Assembly: GCA_016937135.1 (NCBI GenBank) | Contig: JAFGWO010000133.1 | Location: forward strand, 1 to 10,022 | DNA from: Pseudomonadota bacterium | Lineage (GTDB): Bacteria > BMS3Abin14 | DNA length: 10,022 bases | Reading direction: 5' to 3' | Shown: piece by piece, positions 5,605-10,022 of the stretch | Layout of the letters: every line of letters begins with the position of its first letter | Position numbering within the stretch: position 1 is the stretch's first letter | The notes under the pieces: model-generated | Seen by the model: only the letters and a program-made list of their open reading frames with translations | The model's database searches: none | What the model was told of the DNA's origin: nothing | Made by a program: the position numbers and the translations under genes

Positions 5605-7527
5605 TCATTCCCCGTCCCGGAAAAATTTTTTCACCTTGCTCGCCCTCATCCGGGGCCAGTCGCATCTCATGCACCTTGCCGCCTCCTCCCTGGCAGACCC
5701 CTCGCTGAGGCCGGCGGAAACCTCCGAAAAGGATCGGGTCCTGTCCTCAGGGCCCAGAGTCCTTTCGGGCCTGCGTCTGCGCGCCTGGGGGTCATCCCGA
5801 TAATTGGACCATGGCTCGGGGATTCTCCTGGACCGGTAGCGGACGCTCACCGGCGCCGCGCCACCCAGTTCCCGGTAGAAATAAAGGGCGGCCTCCTTCC
5901 CGGCGGCGATCCCCTCGATGACGGAAGCGGGACCAAGGGCCATATCCCCCCCCGCCACGACCGGGATCGAGACCCCTTCGATCCCGCCGTAGCGCAGGAT
6001 GGGAGCCTTCCTGGATACCGGGCGGCTGACAGGCACCCCTCCGAGGAAGGAAAAATCGGGAAAGGACCCGACAGCTGTCAAAACGGTGTCGGCCTTCAGG
6101 TTAAACTCGGTGCCCTCCCTGTACACCGGAACCAGCTTGCCTTTAGAATCCTGATCGATCCTTTCGACCCTGAGGCATTTCGCCCCTTTGACCCTGCCGC
6201 CCTCGATGAAAAATTCAACGGCCGCGGAGCCGTCCATGATTTCCACGCCTTCGGCCGCCGCGTCGGCAATCCCCCAGGGGTGCGCCGGCATGAATTGCCT
6301 CATGTCTCTGGGCCTGATCTCCCTCCATTCCCCTTTATGGTGAAAAAACTGTTTTTCCCTTTTTTGCGGAAGCTTTTCAAGGCAGATGACCCTGACCTTG
6401 TCCGCTCCGCACCGGAGGGCCGATCGGGCCACATCGAGGGCAACATTTCCGCCCCCTATGACGAGGACATCTCCCCCCATTTTCGTTCCCGGATCCTTTT
6501 TGACCTGTTCAAGGAAATCCCTTCCATCCAGAAAACCCTCTGATTCTGATCCCGTGTGGGGAAGACGGACAGAGACGCCGGCCCCCATTGCCAGGTAAAC
6601 GCCAAGGAATCCCTCATTTTGGAGGTCCAGGAGGGAAAAATCCGCTCCCAGCTTTTTCCCCGGCCTCAGATCCATTCCGAGGTCCAGGACGCGGTCCACT
6701 TCGCGCTGGTAGAATTCCAGGGGGAGACGATAAGGGGGCGCGTAGACGAGTGGGGTCCCCCCGGCAAAATCCCTGGCCTCGAAGATGGAAACGTCAAACC
6801 CGCAAAGAAGAAGATAAAGACCGGCGCTCAGCCCCGAGGGCCCTGCCCCCACGACGGCAACCTTGCGTTCAGGGGATCCGGAGGTTTTTGCCATCTCCCG
6901 GGGGAAGATGCTCTCCAATCCGGCTCCCTGATCGCTGGCAAACCGCTTGAGAGAGCATATGGCCACGGGCTCCCCGTCTTTGCCCCGGTTGCACTCTTCC
7001 TCGCACGGGTGGTGGCAGACGCGCCCGATCGTCCCCGGAAAAGGACAGAAAGCCTCAATGAGCTCCAGGGACTCCCGGTCCTTTCCCTTGTCTAACAGGT
7101 GGACGTACTGGGAGCAGGGGATTCCCGCGGGGCAGGCCGCCTGGCAGGGGGGCCGGAAGGGACCGGATCCCCTTCGGCAATCCAGGACCACCAGAACCCA
7201 CGAGAGGAGAAGGGCCAGAAGAAGGACGGTCATGCCCCAGTTCCAGCTGCCCTGCCCCTTCCAGACCAATCCCAGGGTCAGGGGCGCAAGGGGCAAAAAG
7301 AGGGTCCCCACAAACGGCCGGCCGGAATACAAGTGTCCGGCCCCGGGGAGAAGGGCTGAAAGATAAATCGAACCTTTTTCCCGGCGCCCTTTTTCCCCTT
7401 CCAGGAGCAGACGGTCTTTAAGATCCAGGCGTCCCGTACAGAAACGGCACCGGCTGGCCTCCAGTTTTTTTCCGACCGCGCAGGTGTGGCACTCCCGATA
7501 CCCTTCCAGGGCCTGGAGGTCGGCCAC
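5605..7527 (-). CDS. Membrane-anchored GltD-like FAD/NAD(P)H oxidoreductase with N-terminal zinc-ribbon-like motif
   Basis: This is a 640-residue fusion. Residues 13-30 carry CxxC-x10-CxxC (C13, C16, C27, C30), a probable zinc ribbon. Residues about 53-88 (ALLPGAGHLYSGR, then a hydrophobic run) and 99-116 are membrane segments of a TM2-like kind. Residues 128-200 are the GltD-type Fe-S domain: CQAACPAGIPC (C128, C132, C138), GRVCHHPCEEEC (C171, C175, C179) and LKRFASD. FAD motif VGAGPSG is at 226-232, NAD(P)H motif VIGGGNVALD at 356-365, and the closing GGDMALGPASVIEGIAAGKEA at 526-546. It ends in RCMRCD without a further ferredoxin domain. The family passes electrons between NAD(P)H and a partner via FAD and Fe-S; the substrate here is unknown. 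No glutamate synthase large subunit is adjacent, so it is not simply gltD. The GTG start at 7527 directly follows the yjbQ stop, with GGAG eight bases upstream. Confidence 0.9.
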   Translation of the reverse strand: MADLQALEGYRECHTCAVGKKLEASRCRFCTGRLDLKDRLLLEGEKGRREKGSIYLSALLPGAGHLYSGRPFVGTLFLPLAPLTLGLVWKGQGSWNWGMTVLLLALLLSWVLVVLDCRRGSGPFRPPCQAACPAGIPCSQYVHLLDKGKDRESLELIEAFCPFPGTIGRVCHHPCEEECNRGKDGEPVAICSLKRFASDQGAGLESIFPREMAKTSGSPERKVAVVGAGPSGLSAGLYLLLCGFDVSIFEARDFAGGTPLVYAPPYRLPLEFYQREVDRVLDLGMDLRPGKKLGADFSLLDLQNEGFLGVYLAMGAGVSVRLPHTGSESEGFLDGRDFLEQVKKDPGTKMGGDVLVIGGGNVALDVARSALRCGADKVRVICLEKLPQKREKQFFHHKGEWREIRPRDMRQFMPAHPWGIADAAAEGVEIMDGSAAVEFFIEGGRVKGAKCLRVERIDQDSKGKLVPVYREGTEFNLKADTVLTAVGSFPDFSFLGGVPVSRPVSRKAPILRYGGIEGVSIPVVAGGDMALGPASVIEGIAAGKEAALYFYRELGGAAPVSVRYRSRRIPEPWSNYRDDPQARRRRPERTLGPEDRTRSFSEVSAGLSEGSAREEAARCMRCDWPRMRASKVKKFFRDGE

Positions 7528-7932
7528 TTAAATTTCTCCGCCCGGAATGAGCTCCATGCAGACGGTCCTCTCGCGCGGGCCGTCGAACTCACAGAAGAAA
7601 ATCTTCTGCCATGTCCCCAGCGCCAGCCGCCCGTCGCAGACGATGAGGTTCTCCGATGGCCCGATCAGGCTGGCCTTCAAATGGGCATCCGCGTTGCCCT
7701 CCCTGTGCCCGAAAGGAAGACCATCCGGCACGAGGCGGCCCAGACCCATCAGGATATCCGAGGCGACATCGGGATCGGCGCCTTCGTTGATGGTTACAGC
7801 GCCGGTGGTGTGGGGACAATAGACCATGCAAAGGCCCCGTTTGACCCCCGCCTTCCGGACCGATTCCTCCACAAAACGGGTGATGTCCACCATCTCCTGC
7901 CTTCGCGATGTCCTTATCCGGAACTTTTCCAT
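7528..7932 (-). CDS. yjbQ: YjbQ / UPF0047 family protein
   Basis: This is a 134-residue protein of the usual family length (about 130-140). Signature blocks are HTTGAVTINEGADPDV (41-56), NADAHLKASLIG (80-91) and LGTWQKIFFCEFDGPR (105-120), with the His residues that probably bind a metal. The family is a small trimeric beta fold. E. coli YjbQ has been reported to have weak thiamine-phosphate-synthase-like activity, and the true role is unsettled. I chose ATG 7932 because GAGGAGG (7944-7938) is ideally placed before it and residue 2 onward matches the family. An in-frame start at 7974 would add 14 unrelated residues and lie across the promoter. It is the first gene of a two-gene operon with the GltD-like flavoprotein, whose start abuts its stop. 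No thiamine gene is adjacent. Confidence 0.93.
   Translation of the reverse strand: MEKFRIRTSRRQEMVDITRFVEESVRKAGVKRGLCMVYCPHTTGAVTINEGADPDVASDILMGLGRLVPDGLPFGHREGNADAHLKASLIGPSENLIVCDGRLALGTWQKIFFCEFDGPRERTVCMELIPGGEI
7536..7539 (-). promoter_or_regulatory. Ribosome binding site for the GltD-like gene, inside yjbQ
   Basis: GGAG on the minus strand, eight bases before the GTG at 7527. It sits in the last codons of yjbQ, and the yjbQ TAA (7530-7528) abuts the GTG. This decides the GTG start and implies translational coupling. Confidence 0.7.
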
Positions 7933-7951
7933 TGTTTCCTCCTCTGGGGAA

Positions 7952-7979
7952 AATATATCCAAACCCCCTGACAAGTCAA
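7952..7979 (-). promoter_or_regulatory. Candidate sigma70 promoter of the yjbQ operon
   Basis: On the minus strand, TTGACT (7979-7974), a 16-base spacer and TATATT (7957-7952), each 5/6 to consensus. Transcription would begin near 7945, leaving a leader of about 13 nt that contains the GAGGAGG ribosome site. It is read from sequence only. Confidence 0.55.
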
Positions 7980-8017
7980 AAGGAAATGCCCAAACTCATT
8001 GCAACAGAAGGGGAAAT

Positions 8018-8446
8018 ATGCTATCGGTCGGCGGTGAGACACCCGTCCCCAGACGGGGTAGCGCCCACCAGGGTTCTTCCATCAAGGAGAAGGTTTTGAC
8101 TCCCACGCACACGACGCAACGCGACAAGCGCTTTGAAACGCTGAACCTTGTCTCCCTCATCCACAGGGATGCCGAGGGCAGGGTAGACCTCGAGGCGGTG
8201 GGAAGGACCCTTGACCTTTCGGAAGGGGGCATCCTTCTGGAGATCCCCGATGCTGTCCCCCAGGGAAACAACGAGGTATGGGTCACCCTGGGGATCCGGG
8301 ACCACGTCTTCGAGGCAACGGGACAGATCGTGCATCAACGCCGGTTGGAAAACGGCAACCTGGCCATCGGGATCTCTTTCAAGGACCTTCCGGCCCAATG
8401 GTCGGAAGTGATCGCCCGGTTTCTCCAGAAAACCGGAAAGGAATAG
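8018..8446 (+). CDS. PilZ-domain protein (probable c-di-GMP effector); start uncertain
   Basis: This is a single-domain PilZ protein. Numbered from the TTG at 8096, it has an Arg-rich N-terminus QRDKRF, a DLSEGG block matching the DxSxxG c-di-GMP motif (D40, S42, G45), and later strands ending in LAIGISFKDL (89-98). The usual first motif is RxxxR; here the arginines are R9 and R12 (RxxR), so binding may be altered. Two starts are possible. ATG 8018 (142 residues) has AAGGGG 5 nt upstream. TTG 8096 (116 residues) has AAGGAG six bases upstream and removes 26 residues (8018-8095) that look non-domain and cover a hairpin. I give the longer form, but the TTG start is at least as likely. PilZ proteins usually tie c-di-GMP to motility, exopolysaccharide or regulation; no partner is seen. 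moaC follows 4 nt after its stop. Confidence 0.85.
   Translation: MLSVGGETPVPRRGSAHQGSSIKEKVLTPTHTTQRDKRFETLNLVSLIHRDAEGRVDLEAVGRTLDLSEGGILLEIPDAVPQGNNEVWVTLGIRDHVFEATGQIVHQRRLENGNLAIGISFKDLPAQWSEVIARFLQKTGKE
8042..8057 (+). other. Hairpin at the start of the PilZ gene
   Basis: CCCGTC (8042-8047), loop CCCA, GACGGG (8052-8057): a perfect six-base stem, flanked by GGTG and CACC that could extend the fold. It is in the 5' leader if translation starts at TTG 8096, or inside the coding sequence if it starts at 8018. I see no match to a riboswitch class I know. Confidence 0.5.
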
Positions 8447-8453
8447 TCCTCTG
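8437..8453 (+). promoter_or_regulatory. Ribosome binding site and CTG start of moaC
   Basis: AAAGGA (within 8437-8442, at the end of the PilZ gene) stands eight bases before the CTG at 8451-8453. In the moaC frame the nearest upstream stop is TGA 8409-8411. Between it and the ATG at 8493 there is no ATG, GTG or TTG; the only near-start codons are CTG at 8451, 8460 and 8469, and 8451 has the best spacing. Confidence 0.6.
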
Positions 8454-8930
8454 GCCCCCCTGAGCCATCTGGACGGAAAGGGCCGCGCTCGGATGGTGGA
8501 TGTGGGGGCCAAAAACCCCACACGCCGCGTTGCGACGGCGGGCGCGGACGTGGTGGTTTCACCTGAAACCCTCCGGACTGTGGCCGACGGCACGGCGCCC
8601 AAAGGGGATGTCCTCGCGGCGGCAAGGATCGCCGGCATCCTCGGAGGAAAAAAGACCCCTGATCTTATCCCCCTGACTCATCCCCTGCCCCTTGAATCCC
8701 TGAAGGTCGACCTGAAAATCGACGAAGAGATCCCCGGCATCCGCATCGAGGCGACCGCCTCCACAACCGCCAGAACCGGCGTGGAAATGGAAGCCCTGAC
8801 GGCGGCCAGCATTGCCGCCCTCACCGTCTATGACATGCTCAAATCCATGGAAAAGGGCATCCGGATCACCAATATCCGCCTGATCCACAAGGCCGGGGGG
8901 AAGAGCGGGGAATACAGGAACCCTGAATAG
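8451..8930 (+). CDS. moaC: Cyclic pyranopterin monophosphate synthase MoaC
   Basis: MoaC, with the radical-SAM enzyme MoaA, makes cyclic pyranopterin monophosphate, the first intermediate of molybdenum cofactor synthesis. From the CTG at 8451 it is 159 residues and opens (M)APLSHLDGKGRARMVDVGAK, the standard MoaC N-terminus. K51, H77 (LTHPLP), E112 (TGVEMEAL), D128 (VYDM) and K131 then fall at exactly the E. coli positions as I recall them, and GGKSG closes the domain. Starting at ATG 8493 instead (145 residues) would delete 14 conserved residues, including the LSHLD block. The E. coli LCHP is LTHP here, and YDMCKA is YDMLKS; the catalytic set is intact. It lies four bases after the PilZ stop and is likely co-translated with it. 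No other mo- gene is in the window. Confidence 0.93.
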   Translation: MAPLSHLDGKGRARMVDVGAKNPTRRVATAGADVVVSPETLRTVADGTAPKGDVLAAARIAGILGGKKTPDLIPLTHPLPLESLKVDLKIDEEIPGIRIEATASTTARTGVEMEALTAASIAALTVYDMLKSMEKGIRITNIRLIHKAGGKSGEYRNPE

Positions 8931-9021
8931 GGAAGGGAGAAGGAGGAAGGAAGAATAACAGGTCCTGGCTCATCGGTTTTCCGCCGTGTCCCCGCGTCTC
9001 CCCGTCTCGCCGTCAGTTTCC
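8931..9021. other. Short spacer between convergent moaC and nadA
   Basis: The first part is purine-rich (GGAAGGGAGAAGGAGGAAGG type). The second is a degenerate CCGYGTC-type tandem (8984-9014: CCGTGTC, CCGCGTC, CCGTC, CCGTC). I see no intrinsic terminator with a U tract for either gene. Confidence 0.7.
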
Positions 9022-9942
9022 TCAGTCCCTCGGCACGGCCAGCATCCTGTCCAGAGGCTTTTTCGCTTTCACCCTGGTCTCTTCCGGAACCTTGACTGCG
9101 GGCTCCAGGTTCAGAAGGGCATCCCGGATGTCCTCGAGGCGGGTGAGCTTCATGTCCTCACAGATCATGTCCTCGGAAAGAGGGATGAAGATTTTATCCG
9201 GATTTTCCTTTCGCAGGCCGTAAAGAACCCCGGTTTCGGTCCCCACGATGATCTTGCGGCTGCGGGTTTCCCTTGCGAAGGTGAACATCCCCGAAGTGCT
9301 GGCGATGCGGTCGGCAAGGACCTGGACCTCCGGACGGCACTCCGGGTGGGTCACGAAGACCGCGTCGGGATGGCGATTCCTGGCCTCGAGGACATCCCCG
9401 GCGCTGTAGCGATGGTGGACGTAGCAGAAGCCGTCGTGCCACACGATCTTCCGGTCAACGCGGCCGGCCACGAATTGCGCCAGGTTCTGATCGGGAATCA
9501 TGATCAGGGGATCCGCCTCCAAAGGCAGGGATCTTGCCACGTTCACGGCGTTTCCCGAGGTGCAGCAGATATCGCTCGCTGCCTTGACCGCCGCGGAGGT
9601 GTTGACGTAAGCCACAACCGTGCCCCCCGGATATCGCTTCCTGAGGTCGGCAACACCTTCGGGGGTGATCATATCGGCCATGGGGCACCCCGCGTCCTTC
9701 CGCGGCAGGAGGACGGTCTTTTCCGGGGCGAGGATCGACACCGACTCGGCCATGAAATGCACCCCTGCGAACACGATCACTTCGGCATCGGATTCGGCGG
9801 CCGCCTGGGCGAGGCCAAGGGAATCCCCGGTGTGATGGGCAATTTCCTGGACATCCGCCGTCTGATAATTATGGGCCAGGAGAAGGGCCCTGCGCCGGAT
9901 CAGAAGGCTTTTTATTTCCCTTTTCAGATCTTCCCTGTCCAT
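9022..9942 (-). CDS. nadA: Quinolinate synthase NadA
   Basis: NadA condenses iminoaspartate (from NadB or an aspartate dehydrogenase) with dihydroxyacetone phosphate to quinolinate, the de novo precursor of NAD, using an oxygen-sensitive [4Fe-4S] cluster. At 306 residues it matches the short type (Thermotoga/Pyrococcus, about 300) rather than E. coli (347). The three expected cluster ligands are C86 (DAGCPMADM), C173 (GFCYVHHR) and C261 (MICEDMK); the 87-residue spacing of the first pair equals that of E. coli C113/C200. Other signatures are LLAHNYQ (21-27), GVHFMAE (60-66), THPEC (198-202) and GTETGVLY (234-241). The ATG at 9942 follows AAAGGA with good spacing. Its C-terminus lacks the CxxCxxC of the E. 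coli type. nadB and nadC are not next to it on the visible side. It converges on moaC. Confidence 0.97.
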   Translation of the reverse strand: MDREDLKREIKSLLIRRRALLLAHNYQTADVQEIAHHTGDSLGLAQAAAESDAEVIVFAGVHFMAESVSILAPEKTVLLPRKDAGCPMADMITPEGVADLRKRYPGGTVVAYVNTSAAVKAASDICCTSGNAVNVARSLPLEADPLIMIPDQNLAQFVAGRVDRKIVWHDGFCYVHHRYSAGDVLEARNRHPDAVFVTHPECRPEVQVLADRIASTSGMFTFARETRSRKIIVGTETGVLYGLRKENPDKIFIPLSEDMICEDMKLTRLEDIRDALLNLEPAVKVPEETRVKAKKPLDRMLAVPRD

Positions 9943-9973
9943 CGAAATTTCCTTTTATCCTCATGCAGTTTCG

Positions 9974-10002
9974 TTGACACAGACATCCATATACCCTATA
10001 AG
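9974..10002 (+). promoter_or_regulatory. Near-consensus sigma70 promoter reading out of the right edge
   Basis: TTGACA (9974-9979, perfect), a 17-base spacer and TATAAG (9997-10002, 5/6 to TATAAT). Transcription would begin near 10009 and run rightwards, so the gene it serves is beyond the window. It lies in the upstream region of nadA, which is transcribed the other way. Confidence 0.65.
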
Positions 10003-10022
10003 TCCACCAAGGTTTATCAGCA

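Noticed and set aside
5420..5674. Possible 84-residue protein on the - strand overlapping the end of the flavoprotein gene
   Set aside because: Its middle is the 8-bp tandem array and its end is Ser-rich repeat translation; it overlaps a certain gene on the same strand.
5605..7527. Simple gltD (glutamate synthase small subunit)
   Set aside because: The N-terminal Cys4 and membrane segments plus the lack of gltB nearby make that name misleading; only the catalytic module is GltD-like.
7985..8001. Sigma54 promoter (TGCCCA...TTGCA)
   Set aside because: The -24 GG is GC and the spacing to the GC of -12 is one base too long.
7990..8100. c-di-GMP-I (GEMM) riboswitch upstream of the PilZ gene
   Set aside because: It was tempting because PilZ binds c-di-GMP and GGGGTAGCG recalls part of the motif, but the GACGCAAAGC core and the GGCAAACC element are absent.
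8018..8100. Moco RNA motif upstream of moaC
   Set aside because: The location and sequence do not show the conserved Moco core; only one simple hairpin is visible.

Overview
The window is GC-rich, densely coded bacterial chromosome. Gene content and order (mfd, two parvulin-type prolyl isomerases, a small S4 protein; a PilZ protein joined to moaC; a short ~300-residue NadA), together with the kinds of interspersed repeats, best fit a Desulfobacterota ('Deltaproteobacteria')-like organism. That placement is inference from style and synteny, not from a marker gene. No rRNA, tRNA, CRISPR array, transposase, phage or toxin-antitoxin gene was seen.

Region 1 (1-5065, + strand) is one compact operon. 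It holds the 3' five-sixths of mfd (transcription-repair coupling factor, cut by the left edge), a membrane-anchored PpiC/SurA-like protein, a second SurA-like protein with a signal peptide, and an RqcP/YabO-like S4 RNA-binding protein. Gaps are 22 nt and 12 nt, followed by an 11-nt overlap. The themes are DNA repair at stalled RNA polymerase, envelope protein folding, and probably rescue of stalled ribosomes.

Region 2 (5066-5604) is about 540 bp without a convincing gene, between convergent operons. It is a patchwork of short repeats: a 14-bp tandem pair, a 15-nt palindrome, two TGAGCYTG(G)TCGAAG units, a 38-bp element present twice 46 bp apart with each copy preceded by a T run, and four 8-bp tandem units.

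Region 3 (5605-7979, - strand) is a two-gene operon read right to left from a plausible sigma70 promoter: a YjbQ/UPF0047 protein, then, starting on the base after its stop codon, an unusual 640-residue flavoprotein. That protein joins a zinc-ribbon-like Cys cluster and two or three hydrophobic segments to a GltD-type Fe-S/FAD/NAD(P)H module.

Region 4 (about 8018-8930, + strand) holds a PilZ-domain protein whose start is ambiguous (ATG 8018 or TTG 8096), followed 4 nt later by moaC. The full-length MoaC reading frame has no ATG, GTG or TTG at its N-terminus. A CTG at 8451 gives a protein that lines up with E. coli MoaC numbering at every catalytic residue.

Region 5 (9022-9942, - strand) is nadA, the Fe-S quinolinate synthase of NAD biosynthesis. 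To its right is a near-consensus outward-facing sigma70 promoter (9974-10002) for a gene beyond the window.

Most of the window is ordinary housekeeping. The parts most worth a second look are the membrane-tethered GltD-like fusion, the probable CTG start of moaC, and the repeat mosaic.
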